NCBI GenBank assembly: GCA_964575025.1
Contig: CAZNPV010000039.1
Span: 1 to 34,810, forward strand
DNA length: 34,810 nt
DNA from: JABMQB01 sp964575025
Lineage (GTDB): Bacteria > Bacteroidota > Bacteroidia > Bacteroidales > Prolixibacteraceae
Direction: 5' to 3'
This document shows positions 7,616 through 15,343 of this stretch, one piece after another (positions within the stretch are counted from its first letter, which is position 1; each line of letters begins with the position of its first letter). The notes under the pieces were generated by a model that saw only the letters and a program-made list of their open reading frames with translations, did not search any database and had not been told where the DNA came from. The position numbers were made by a program, and so were the translations under genes.

Positions 7616-7897
7616 ATGTTATCAGCTATTTTAACCGTATTGCTTCAAGCCACGGAAGCCACGGAAGCCACGGCCGGTGCTGCAATCGGTCAGGTAGGAG
7701 CTGCCCTGGGGGCTGCTTTGGTTGCGATTGGTGCAGCCTGGGGAATCAGCCGAATAGGATCTTCAGCCATGGAGGCTATTGCGCGTCAACCGGAAGCTGC
7801 CGGGGATGTCCGGTCCAATATGATCGTTTCGGCCGCTCTGATTGAAGGTGTTTGCTTCTTTGCCGTGATTGTTTGTGCCCTTGTTATCTTACTGTAG
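7616..7897 (+). CDS. atpE: F0F1 ATP synthase subunit c
   Basis: This 93-aa protein is a two-helix hairpin. A glycine/alanine-rich first helix (AALGAALVAIGAAWG) and a polar loop with ARQPE (residues 56-60) are followed by a second helix carrying the ion-binding carboxylate in ALIEGVCFFAVIV (Glu77). The residues after Glu77 are Gly-Val, not the Ser/Thr found in sodium-binding rings, so proton coupling is likely. The N-terminus contains a TEATEATA run encoded by a 9-nt microrepeat. A GC-rich hairpin follows in the gap before atpF and may help raise c-subunit expression. Confidence 0.97.
   Translation: MLSAILTVLLQATEATEATAGAAIGQVGAALGAALVAIGAAWGISRIGSSAMEAIARQPEAAGDVRSNMIVSAALIEGVCFFAVIVCALVILL
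7649..7673 (+). repeat. 9-nt tandem microrepeat in atpE
   Basis: GCCACGGAA occurs twice in tandem and is followed by a third, partial copy (GCCACGG). It encodes the Thr-Glu-Ala repeats before the first membrane helix of subunit c. Such repeats can change copy number by slippage in steps of three residues without breaking the frame. Confidence 0.7.
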
Positions 7898-7915
7898 CAA
7901 CACAATTTGTCAATT

Positions 7916-7932
7916 CCCCGGAAGGACCGGGG
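7916..7932 (+). promoter_or_regulatory. GC-rich hairpin between atpE and atpF
   Basis: CCCCGG (7916-7921) pairs perfectly with CCGGGG (7927-7932) around a 5-nt loop, 19 nt after the atpE stop. No U-tract follows, so it is not a standard terminator. It could stabilise the 3' end of the atpE message or partly attenuate transcription, consistent with the need for many c subunits per complex. Confidence 0.6.
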
Positions 7933-7966
7933 TTGTTGAATTCGTTAACTGAAAAAAATGTAGGAT

Positions 7967-8461
7967 ATGGGATTAGTTACACCAAATCCGGGAACGATCT
8001 TCTGGTTGGTCATCATTTTTGGTATCGTGGTTTTTATCCTGAAACGGTTTGCATGGAGGCCCATTCTGTATCTTTTAAAAGAGAGGGAAAGATCGATTAC
8101 AGAAGCATTGCGTACTGCCGATAAAGCACGTGAAGAGGTGAAAGGTTTAAAAGCGGATAATGAAAAAATTATCCGGGAAGCCAGGCGTGAAAAAGAGACC
8201 ATCCTGAATGAAGCCAGGGAACTGAAAGACAGGCTTATCACAGAAGCCAGGGAAAAGGCACACCAGGAAACACTGAAAAGCATTGAACAAGCCCGGCGGC
8301 AGATTGAAGTGGAAAAAAATGCCGCCCTTGAAGCCATTAAAAGCCAGGTCGCCAGCCTTTCTGTAGAGATCGCTGAAAAACTGATCCGCAAAGAACTGGC
8401 CGGGCCGGGCGGACAGGAAAAAATGGTGGACAGGCTGATCGATGATTTGAAATTAAACTAA
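7967..8461 (+). CDS. atpF: F0F1 ATP synthase subunit b
   Basis: This 164-aa peripheral stalk subunit has one N-terminal membrane helix (TIFWLVIIFGIVVFILKRF, about residues 10-28). A long charged alpha-helical stalk rich in Ala, Glu, Lys and Arg follows (about 40-140), then a C-terminal part that meets the delta subunit. It connects F0 to the catalytic head as a dimer. The length is usual for the family. atpH starts 4 nt after its stop. Confidence 0.95.
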   Translation: MGLVTPNPGTIFWLVIIFGIVVFILKRFAWRPILYLLKERERSITEALRTADKAREEVKGLKADNEKIIREARREKETILNEARELKDRLITEAREKAHQETLKSIEQARRQIEVEKNAALEAIKSQVASLSVEIAEKLIRKELAGPGGQEKMVDRLIDDLKLN

Positions 8462-8465
8462 GGGA

Positions 8466-9014
8466 ATGAACGATAGTTTAATTACCGTCAGGTATGCCAG
8501 GGCTCTTTTTTTGCTGGCTAAGGAAAAGGGTTTGCTTGTTCGATATAAAGCGGATATCGAAAAGGTGGCAGATGTGTGCAGAAAATCAACGGAATTTATC
8601 CGTTTTCTGAATAATCCGGTCATCAGAACATCGAAAAAAACAGCGTTGTTTTCAGAAATCTTTGCCGATTCAGTTCATGAGGGAACCCTGAAGTTTTTAA
8701 ACCTGATCCTTGAAAATAATCGGGAGGTTTATCTTCCGGGAATATGCCGTGATTTTCTTAGCCTGACACGCGAAGAGATGGGCATTAAAACAGCGGTAAT
8801 AACCACGGCATCAGAATTCTCAGAAAAAGCAACCGGGAAAATTAAAAAAGCGCTGGAAAAAGCATTTCATTCAAAAATTGAACTAACGCGAAAAACAAAC
8901 AAAAGAATCATCGGGGGAATGATCTTACAAATTGAGGACAAGCAGCTGGATGCAAGCCTGGCCACCCAGTTACGAAAAATCAGAACCACATTGCTGGAAA
9001 CAGAAATTGAATAA
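8466..9014 (+). CDS. atpH: F0F1 ATP synthase subunit delta
   Basis: This 182-aa protein has the OSCP/delta layout. The N-terminal helical bundle begins SLITVRYARALFLLAKEKG and binds the alpha subunits. The C-terminal part carries IGGMILQIEDKQLDASLATQL, the conserved segment near the stalk-binding end. It links the b dimer to the F1 head. It lies between atpF and atpA with short gaps (4 and 26 nt), so it belongs to the same transcript. Confidence 0.95.
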   Translation: MNDSLITVRYARALFLLAKEKGLLVRYKADIEKVADVCRKSTEFIRFLNNPVIRTSKKTALFSEIFADSVHEGTLKFLNLILENNREVYLPGICRDFLSLTREEMGIKTAVITTASEFSEKATGKIKKALEKAFHSKIELTRKTNKRIIGGMILQIEDKQLDASLATQLRKIRTTLLETEIE

Positions 9015-9040
9015 TTGTTCACAGACAAAAAAAAGGACCC

Positions 9041-10618
9041 ATGGTACAAATAAAACCTGCGGAAGTATCCCGGATTTTAAAAAATAAACTGGAAAATTTT
9101 AAAACCGGTGCAGAGTTGGAGGAGGTAGGCACCGTTTTACAGGTGGGTGATGGAATTGCACGTATTTACGGGCTTTCAAATGTTGAATCCAATGAGATGA
9201 TCGAGTTTGAAAACGGAGTCAAAGGCATTGTTCTGAACCTGGAGGAAGACAACGTGGGAGCGGTATTGCTGGGGTCTTCGGAAGAGATTGGCGAAGGAGA
9301 TACCGTAAAACGACTGCAACGTATTGCTTCTGTGAGGGTGGGAGAAGGCCTTCTGGGCCGGGTGATCAATACCATTGGAGAACCTCTTGACGGAAAAGGT
9401 CCTGTCCAGGGAGAATTGATTGAGATGCCTATGGAAAGGAAAGCTCCCGGTGTGATCTTCCGCCAGCCGGTAAAACAACCGCTGCAGACAGGTCTTAAAT
9501 CAATTGATTCCATGATCCCCATCGGACGAGGCCAACGTGAACTGATCATCGGAGACCGGCAAACCGGGAAAACAGCCATAGTCATTGACACCATTATTAA
9601 CCAACGGGAAAGCTTTGAAAAAGGAAAACCGGTTTACTGCATCTATGTTACAATAGGGCAGAAAGGATCTACGGTTGCCAATACGGCTGCTATTCTGGAA
9701 AAATACGGAGCCATGGATTATACGGTCATCATTGCCGCAACTGCTGCAAATCCGGCTGCCCTTCAATATTATGCCCCTTATGCAGGAGCAGCCATCGGGG
9801 AATATTTCCGGGATACAGGGCGCGATGCGCTGATTATTTATGACGACCTTTCCAAACAGGCTGTTTCCTACCGGGAGGTATCGCTCCTCTTACGCCGGCC
9901 CCCGGGACGGGAAGCTTACCCGGGTGATATCTTTTATCTGCATTCACGTTTGCTGGAAAGAGCAGCAAAGATTATCGAATCAGATGAAGTTGCTGCTCAG
10001 ATGAATGACCTCCCTGAAGGATTAAAAGATAAAGTAAAAGGAGGAGGTTCCCTGACAGCCCTTCCCATTATTGAAACCCAGGCAGGTGATGTTTCGGCTT
10101 ATATTCCCACAAATGTTATTTCTATTACCGACGGACAGATATTCCTGGAGTCGAACCTTTTCAATGCAGGGATCCGCCCGGCAATCAATGTGGGTATTTC
10201 AGTTTCCCGTGTAGGGGGTAACGCCCAGATAAAATCCATGAAACGAATTGCCGGTACTTTGAAACTGGACCATGCGCAATTCCGCGAACTGGAAGCATTC
10301 GCAAAATTTGGTTCCGACCTGGATGCTGCTACCATGCGCATCCTGAATAAAGGGTATAAAAATGTGGAAATTCTGAAACAGCGACAGTTTTCGCCTATGA
10401 AAATCGAAAACCAGATCGCAATCATCTATTGTGGGGTGAAAGAATTGTTAAGAAACGTGGCTATCGAAAAAGTGAAGGATTTCGAATCCAGCTTTCTGGA
10501 AAGAATGGAAATGGAGCACCGGGAAACACTGGATGAGTTGCGTGACGGAAACCTCACACCGGAAGGAGAGGAAGTATTGCGAAAAGTAGCTGCTGAAGTA
10601 GCGGAGAAATATAAATAA
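9041..10618 (+). CDS. atpA: F0F1 ATP synthase subunit alpha
   Basis: This 525-aa subunit is the regulatory nucleotide-binding partner of beta. The P-loop GDRQTGKTA begins at about residue 171, and the arginine finger in SVSRVGGNAQ is Arg390. The N-terminal beta-barrel contains GDGIARIYGL. The length is slightly above the usual 500-515 aa. It is followed by a 77-nt structured spacer and atpG. The genes for beta and epsilon are absent here and must be elsewhere in the genome. Confidence 0.98.
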   Translation: MVQIKPAEVSRILKNKLENFKTGAELEEVGTVLQVGDGIARIYGLSNVESNEMIEFENGVKGIVLNLEEDNVGAVLLGSSEEIGEGDTVKRLQRIASVRVGEGLLGRVINTIGEPLDGKGPVQGELIEMPMERKAPGVIFRQPVKQPLQTGLKSIDSMIPIGRGQRELIIGDRQTGKTAIVIDTIINQRESFEKGKPVYCIYVTIGQKGSTVANTAAILEKYGAMDYTVIIAATAANPAALQYYAPYAGAAIGEYFRDTGRDALIIYDDLSKQAVSYREVSLLLRRPPGREAYPGDIFYLHSRLLERAAKIIESDEVAAQMNDLPEGLKDKVKGGGSLTALPIIETQAGDVSAYIPTNVISITDGQIFLESNLFNAGIRPAINVGISVSRVGGNAQIKSMKRIAGTLKLDHAQFRELEAFAKFGSDLDAATMRILNKGYKNVEILKQRQFSPMKIENQIAIIYCGVKELLRNVAIEKVKDFESSFLERMEMEHRETLDELRDGNLTPEGEEVLRKVAAEVAEKYK

Positions 10619-10633
10619 ACAGTAAAGGAGGGA

Positions 10634-10708
10634 ATGCGTACCGGCAGGAACGATCATTCAGGCGTTCAGTTATTCAATAACCCGGTACTTACTGTATGGC
10701 AGGACTAA
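10634..10708 (+). CDS. Possible 24-codon leader ORF overlapping the atpG start
   Basis: An ATG at 10634 opens a 24-codon frame that stops at 10706-10708, 13 nt inside atpG and in another frame. AAAGGAGGG lies directly before the ATG, an unusually complete Shine-Dalgarno for this phylum, but only about 2 nt separate it from the ATG, closer than ideal. It could couple translation to atpG or be chance. No function is claimed. Confidence 0.25.
   Translation: MRTGRNDHSGVQLFNNPVLTVWQD
10638..10688 (+). repeat. Nested inverted repeats in the atpA-atpG spacer
   Basis: GTACCGG (10638-10644) pairs with CCGGTAC (10682-10688). Inside that loop GAACG (10648-10652) pairs with CGTTC (10663-10667). The predicted RNA structure ends 7 nt before the atpG ATG, so it could affect atpG translation. 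Confidence 0.5.
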
Positions 10709-11574
10709 AAGATATACGGACAAGGATCGCAACGGTGAAGACCACGAGGCAGGTGACCAATGCGATGAAAATGGTTTCTGCGGCCCGGTTGAAAAAGGCA
10801 CAGGATGCGATTATGCAGATCAGGCCTTATGCGGAGAAGATGCATCAGATTTTATCGCTTTTGCGGGCAAACCTGGAGAATACAAACGAATCGGTTTATA
10901 TCCGGCCCGTGGAAGGTGCAAAGACGCTGATGGTCCTGATCTCATCAAACCGTGGATTGTGCGGAGGGTTTAATATCAATGCAGCCAAGAAAGCAGCAGA
11001 CCGGGTACGGGATGCTTACAGTGATCAAATGAAAGAGGGCAACGTGGAATTCCTGGCTATAGGAAAACAGGGTGAACGCCAGTTAAAACATTACGGCTGG
11101 AAAGTGAAAGAAAACAGAAATGAACTGTATAGCGAACTGACTTTTGAAAATGTTTCACTTGTTGCCTCGGAAATTATGCAATCGTTTGCCAACGGTGAAT
11201 ACGGTTGTGTGGAACTGGTCTATAACAGTTTCAAAAATGCTGCAGTTCACGAGTTAACCTCAGAACAGTTTCTGCCGGTTGAAATGGATGAGGCCGAAGA
11301 GGAAGAAGCTCGTTTTGACTTAATTTTCGAACCTTCAAAAGCATATATTGTGGAGGAGTTGATTCCCCGAATTTTAAAAATTCAGTTTTATAAAGCAATG
11401 CTTGATTCCCATGCTTCTGAGCATGGTGCGCGCATGACCGCCATGCACCTGGCTACGGACAATGCCACGGAACTCCTGAAAGAACTGAACCTGGCTTACA
11501 ACAAAGCCCGCCAGGCATCCATTACCAATGAATTACTCGAGATTGTCAGCGGCGCTGAAGCATTGAGAGGCTAA
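10696..11574 (+). CDS. atpG: F0F1 ATP synthase subunit gamma
   Basis: This 292-aa central rotor shaft has the family N-terminus AGLKDIRTRIATVKTTRQVT and the segment SSNRGLCGGFN near residue 88. The conserved C-terminus contains MTAMHLATDNATELLKELN and NKARQASITNELLEIVSGAEA. It transmits rotation of the c-ring to the catalytic sites. It is the last gene of this atp cluster. Its stop codon overlaps the stop of the convergent methyltransferase gene in the four bases CTAA (11571-11574). Confidence 0.97.
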   Translation: MAGLKDIRTRIATVKTTRQVTNAMKMVSAARLKKAQDAIMQIRPYAEKMHQILSLLRANLENTNESVYIRPVEGAKTLMVLISSNRGLCGGFNINAAKKAADRVRDAYSDQMKEGNVEFLAIGKQGERQLKHYGWKVKENRNELYSELTFENVSLVASEIMQSFANGEYGCVELVYNSFKNAAVHELTSEQFLPVEMDEAEEEEARFDLIFEPSKAYIVEELIPRILKIQFYKAMLDSHASEHGARMTAMHLATDNATELLKELNLAYNKARQASITNELLEIVSGAEALRG

Positions 11575-12293
11575 TCAGGCTGTTTCGTTATTCTTCCGAT
11601 CACAACCACATTGTTGACCTGCTGCATGCCGTCCTTTTCAATCCGTTGTTTGAATTCCTTCAATTTGGGTAGCAACTCCTTATAAACCGGTTTGTGCTTC
11701 AGGATCTCTATATGTTTTTTCAGCTGGTCGGTCCAGAACGCTACCGGTCTGGTTTGGGTAATGATGTTCCTGCCGTCGGAGTACTCGAATAGGGATTCGA
11801 TGTTAATTCCGTTTTCTTTAATAATGTCAAGTATTTCCTGTTTTGCCCATGTCTCACGGTGGAAATGGCCGTTCAGGCGGTCGGCATAGCTTTTCAGATG
11901 GTGGTAGAATTTCTGGTTTTCCTGGGCAGGGGTAAGGGTATCGTTTATATGTTCGTTGATTACCATCCAGCCACCGGGTTTTGCTACCCTTTTCATTTCT
12001 GAAAATGAGCGTTCCAGGTCAGGCAGATGATGCAGTCCGTTGGATATGGAAACAAGGTCGAACTGCCCGTTTTGAAAACCTAGTTTTTCAGCATACATCT
12101 GAAAAAAACGAATGTTCACCTCCTGAAAGGTCTTTTCTGCAATTTTTAATGAGGCTGCATCCGGATCGATCCCGGTGATTTTGGCCTTTGGGAAAAAATC
12201 GCTCAGAATTCTCAGAAACTGCCCCTGGCCGGTGGCAACATCGAGAATTGTTTCAACGGGTTTATCGATAAAATATTTCTTAAGTTTTTCCAT
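11571..12293 (-). CDS. Class I SAM-dependent methyltransferase
   Basis: This 240-aa protein has a Methyltransf_11-type Rossmann fold. Motif I is ILDVATGQGQF (residues 16-26), motif II is the acidic GIDPDAAS, and SNGLHHLPD with MKRVAKPGGWMVI follow in the second half. The substrate cannot be read from the sequence; small-molecule or quinone-type methylation are both possible. The gene converges on atpG with overlapping stops. It lies 64 nt downstream of the DusB-like gene on the same strand, with a weak terminator-like hairpin between them. Confidence 0.85.
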   Translation of the reverse strand: MEKLKKYFIDKPVETILDVATGQGQFLRILSDFFPKAKITGIDPDAASLKIAEKTFQEVNIRFFQMYAEKLGFQNGQFDLVSISNGLHHLPDLERSFSEMKRVAKPGGWMVINEHINDTLTPAQENQKFYHHLKSYADRLNGHFHRETWAKQEILDIIKENGINIESLFEYSDGRNIITQTRPVAFWTDQLKKHIEILKHKPVYKELLPKLKEFKQRIEKDGMQQVNNVVVIGRITKQPD

Positions 12294-12294
12294 T

Positions 12295-12322
12295 AAAAAA
12301 AATTATGCGAAGGACGCTTCGT
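12295..12322 (-). terminator. Weak terminator-like hairpin after the dusB-like gene
   Basis: On the minus strand a 5-bp stem CGAAG/CTTCG (plus 12308-12321) is followed after 5 nt by a run of eight T (plus 12295-12302). The stem is short and the run abuts the methyltransferase start, so it is only a candidate. Confidence 0.3.
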
Positions 12323-12357
12323 TCTATCGTTAACAGACAAAGATGATTATTTTTTAT

Positions 12358-13371
12358 TCAATGCAAACCGGCTTTGTTGTAATCGACAGGTTGGTCTGTG
12401 TATATCTCAGCGATCCGGTTCAGGATCCGGTTTACTTCTTCGTAGGTTTCTGCGCGCAGCAAGTCGGTTTTTATTTCCCTGAAGTTTGGCAGGCCCGGGA
12501 AATATTTGGCAAAATGACGGCGCATCATAAGAATTGCTTTTTTCTCATGTTCTTTCCATTGACAGGTAATTTGCAACTGTTCCCGGGCCTTCTCAACTAC
12601 CTCATCGACTGTCACGGGAGGGGGGAGTTCTCCTTTTGTAAGGTAATTTTTTATTTCCCTGAAGATCCAGGGTCGTCCGATTGCAGGTCGTCCGATCATC
12701 AGCCCGTCCACCCCGGTTTGTTCTACGAGTTGTTTTGCCTTTTCGGCCCCGGTAATATCGCCATTTCCTATGACCGGAATTATCATGCGGGGATTTTTCT
12801 TAACCTCACCAATAAGCGACCAGTCGGCATGACCGGTATAAAGTTGGTCACGGGTGCGTCCATGAATGGCAAGGGCGGCAATCCCGGCATCCTGTAACCG
12901 TTCAGCAGCTTCAACAATAGGCTGGTTTTTTTGATCCCAGCCCAGGCGGATTTTTGCTGTAACCGGAAGGTTGACCGCTTTTACCACCTGTTTTGCCATC
13001 TCCTGCATTTTGGGCAGATCTTTAAGCAAAGCAGCCCCTGCCCCTTTTCTGACGATCTTTTTCATGGGACATCCGAAATTGATGTCGATAAAATCGGGAC
13101 GGGCCTCCTCCACTTTGCCGGCTGCCGAAACCATGGATCCAATATCGTGACCGAAGAGCTGAATCCCTGCCGGAGGATCAAAGTCAAACAGAATCATTTT
13201 ATCCCGGGTCTTCTGAACATTACGGATCAATGCTTCCGAGGAGACAAATTCAGTATACATCACATCGGCTCCGTATTTTTTGCACATGTACCGGAACGAA
13301 TGATAGGTCACATCTTCCATCGGGGCCAGAAACAACGGCAAATAACCCAGTTCAATATTTCCGATTTTCAT
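12358..13371 (-). CDS. dusB: tRNA-dihydrouridine synthase (DusB-type)
   Basis: This FMN-dependent enzyme reduces uridine to dihydrouridine in the tRNA D-loop. The 337-aa protein has LFLAPMEDVTYHSFR at the start of the TIM barrel. The catalytic-loop motif INFGCPMKKIVRKGAG carries the active-site Cys101, and IHGRTRDQLYTGHADW and GNGDI follow. The C-terminal helical tRNA-binding domain includes RRHFAKYFPGLPNFREIKTDL. The ATG at 13371 follows a promoter with both boxes. The symbol rests on family resemblance; which Dus paralogue it is remains less certain. Confidence 0.93.
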   Translation of the reverse strand: MKIGNIELGYLPLFLAPMEDVTYHSFRYMCKKYGADVMYTEFVSSEALIRNVQKTRDKMILFDFDPPAGIQLFGHDIGSMVSAAGKVEEARPDFIDINFGCPMKKIVRKGAGAALLKDLPKMQEMAKQVVKAVNLPVTAKIRLGWDQKNQPIVEAAERLQDAGIAALAIHGRTRDQLYTGHADWSLIGEVKKNPRMIIPVIGNGDITGAEKAKQLVEQTGVDGLMIGRPAIGRPWIFREIKNYLTKGELPPPVTVDEVVEKAREQLQITCQWKEHEKKAILMMRRHFAKYFPGLPNFREIKTDLLRAETYEEVNRILNRIAEIYTDQPVDYNKAGLH

Positions 13372-13397
13372 TCGTTGTTAATTCATTCTTTACAACA

Positions 13398-13428
13398 CAA
13401 AAATAATCCTTTCCCGGAAATGAAGCAA
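13398..13428 (-). promoter_or_regulatory. Promoter of the dusB-like gene
   Basis: On the minus strand TTG (plus 13426-13428) is followed by exactly 20 nt and TATTTTTG (plus 13398-13405), the Bacteroidota -33/-7 pair. The -7 box is 26 nt from the ATG. Confidence 0.75.
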
Positions 13429-13441
13429 TTCCGACAGCGCT

Positions 13442-13464
13442 CCGCAGAAGCGGCATTATTCTGC
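13442..13464. repeat. Overlapping, mutually exclusive hairpins
   Basis: CCGC/GCGG (13442-13445, 13450-13453) and GCAGAA/TTCTGC (13444-13449, 13459-13464) share bases, so only one can form at a time. They lie between divergent genes, and no role is evident. Confidence 0.35.
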
Positions 13465-13552
13465 TTGTTGATGTAAAAAAAACGATTCTTTTCCAAAAAA
13501 CGGTTTTGAATTTGTATTTTCACACATACAAATACAATTTAAATTTAAGAAG

Positions 13553-14275
13553 ATGAATAAACTGGTTGTTTTAACAGGATGCTTTTTAATCCTTACCGGA
13601 ATGATGTCTTGTACAAATTCCGGGGGAAAAGCAGGTGAATTGAATACCCTTACCCAGGCAGAACAGGAAGAAGGCTGGGAGTTGCTCTTTGACGGCACAT
13701 CACTTGATAAATGGAAACTCTTTAATGGCGGAGAAGTGACAGGCTGGAAGATTGTGGATGGAATACTTGAAAATTCCGGTGTTGGCAGTGACCACGGGGG
13801 AGATATTATTACCCGGAAGCCGTATAAGAATTTTGAATTGTACCTGGAATGGAACATTGCTCCGGAAAGCAACTCAGGAATTTTTTTCCATGTGGAAGAG
13901 GGGGAAGTGGAAGCACTGTACCAGTCAGGGCCTGAATACCAGTTGCTGGATGATACAGGCTGGCCTGGCGAGCTGGAACCCCATCAGTACAGCGGAGCCA
14001 ATTACGGAATGCATGTTCCGGAAGGGGGCGAACGCGTTTCCGCAGGAGAGTGGAATACATCCAGGCTGATTGTGAAGGGGCCCCATGTCGAGCATTGGTT
14101 AAACGGAAAGAAAGTAGTGGAATATGAACTCTGGGATGACGACTGGTATGCCAGAAAAGCTGCCGGCAAATGGGCTGAAGAACCCCATTACGGAATGTCT
14201 GAAACAGGGTATATCGGACTACAGGATCACGGCGGTCTGACAAAATTCAGGAATTTAAAAATCAAAGAATTATAA
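13553..14275 (+). CDS. DUF1080 (3-keto-disaccharide hydrolase family) lipoprotein
   Basis: This 240-aa protein begins with a lipoprotein signal ending MMSC (Cys20). The rest is one DUF1080 domain, a concanavalin-like sandwich. Typical pieces are GWELLFDGTSLDKWK, GWKIVDGILEN, NFELYLEWNIAPESNSGIFF, HVEHWLNGKKVVEYEL and GYIGLQDHGG. Some members hydrolyse 3-keto-glycosides made by Gfo/Idh/MocA-type dehydrogenases, and such a dehydrogenase is encoded at 27817-29157, although not in this transcript. Cell-surface or periplasmic anchoring is inferred from the lipobox. Confidence 0.9.
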   Translation: MNKLVVLTGCFLILTGMMSCTNSGGKAGELNTLTQAEQEEGWELLFDGTSLDKWKLFNGGEVTGWKIVDGILENSGVGSDHGGDIITRKPYKNFELYLEWNIAPESNSGIFFHVEEGEVEALYQSGPEYQLLDDTGWPGELEPHQYSGANYGMHVPEGGERVSAGEWNTSRLIVKGPHVEHWLNGKKVVEYELWDDDWYARKAAGKWAEEPHYGMSETGYIGLQDHGGLTKFRNLKIKEL

Positions 14276-14304
14276 ACTTCATTTTTATACGACACCAGAA
14301 AATT

Positions 14305-14312
14305 TATATTTG
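14305..14312 (+). promoter_or_regulatory. -7 promoter box for the CPBP protease gene
   Basis: TATATTTG matches TAnnTTTG exactly, 23 nt upstream of the ATG at 14336. The -33 region has only T-rich sequence. Confidence 0.6.
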
Positions 14313-14335
14313 TAAAAATTCTGAAACAACAACCA

Positions 14336-15277
14336 ATGGAGTTTACAGCATTCAGAGGGAGGCACCCTTTTTTTCAGTTGATCCTATCCATCTTTATTAT
14401 CCTTATTTGTTTTTTGGTTTGTACCCTTGCTGCCACTTTGATTGCAATCCCTCTTTTTGGCATCCATTCACTAACCGCCATTCCCTCCGTCCGGGATTTA
14501 ACAAATCCTGAAAGCATCCGGATCCTTAAATATTTCCAGATCATGCAAACGCTGGGTATGTTTATTGTGCCCCCTTTTATCATTGCCTGGCTGTTAACAG
14601 GAAAAATTTCGGAAACCCTTTTTTTGAATAAGGGAATTTCCGGAGCAATGGTTGTTTTGGTTGTTCTTATGATTTTTTTTGCCAACCCTGCCATTAATTT
14701 TCTGGGGAGTTTAAATGCAGGAATGGTTTTTCCTGAATGGCTTTCCTGGCTTGAAGAATGGATGCGTACGGCAGAAGACCAGGCGGCTTTGCTAACAGAG
14801 GCTTTTCTGGATGTAGATTCGGTTTCAGCGTTATTGTTTAACCTTTTTATGGTCGCTGTATTGCCGGCTATCGGTGAGGAGTTGTTGTTCCGGGGAGTAC
14901 TCCAGAAAATAATGACCCGATGGCTTCGGAGTGTTCATTGGGGAGTAGTGATTACTGCGGTTCTGTTCAGTGCTTTCCACCTGCAGTTTTACGGTTTTCT
15001 ACCCCGGTTTCTCCTGGGATTGATGTTCGGTTATTTGCTGGTCTGGAGCGGATCAATATGGTTGCCTGTTACAGCACATTTTGTAAATAATGCAGCCGCT
15101 GTACTGACCATGTGGATGGTGAACAAACAATGGATAAATCCTGAAATAGAGGAATTTGGCGCTACATCCGAAAGTGCCTATATGACAGTGATCAGCGTGG
15201 TTATAACAGGCATGCTGTTATGGCTGATACAACGACAGGGGAAGGAAAGGTCAGGCAGTAGCATCTCTTGCCGGTAA
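14336..15277 (+). CDS. CPBP-family intramembrane metalloprotease
   Basis: This 313-aa polytopic membrane protein has about eight hydrophobic helices. It carries the CPBP (Abi/Rce1-like) motifs EELLFR (Glu181, Glu182, Arg186), a His in SAFH (His215), and HFVNN (His248, Asn252). Family members cleave within the membrane, processing prenylated proteins in eukaryotes and bacteriocins or signals in bacteria. The substrate here is unknown. It has its own -7 box and converges on the T9SS-sorted protein gene, with a hairpin between them. Confidence 0.92.
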   Translation: MEFTAFRGRHPFFQLILSIFIILICFLVCTLAATLIAIPLFGIHSLTAIPSVRDLTNPESIRILKYFQIMQTLGMFIVPPFIIAWLLTGKISETLFLNKGISGAMVVLVVLMIFFANPAINFLGSLNAGMVFPEWLSWLEEWMRTAEDQAALLTEAFLDVDSVSALLFNLFMVAVLPAIGEELLFRGVLQKIMTRWLRSVHWGVVITAVLFSAFHLQFYGFLPRFLLGLMFGYLLVWSGSIWLPVTAHFVNNAAAVLTMWMVNKQWINPEIEEFGATSESAYMTVISVVITGMLLWLIQRQGKERSGSSISCR

Positions 15278-15279
15278 AT

Positions 15280-15307
15280 GGATTCTCCTTATTTATAAGA
15301 AGGATCC
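15280..15307. terminator. Hairpin between convergent genes
   Basis: A 13-bp stem (15280-15292 with 15295-15307) forms around a TT loop, with one G-U pair and one mismatch. It starts 2 nt after the CPBP stop and could serve both strands. No U-tract follows on either side. Confidence 0.5.
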
Positions 15308-15343
15308 GGCTTATAGCAAAAGACTATTACCAGGATACAACCT

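Noticed and set aside
12338..12345. -7 box for the methyltransferase gene
   Set aside because: On the minus strand CATCTTTG differs from TAnnTTTG in the first base, lies 45 nt from the start, and has no -33 partner.
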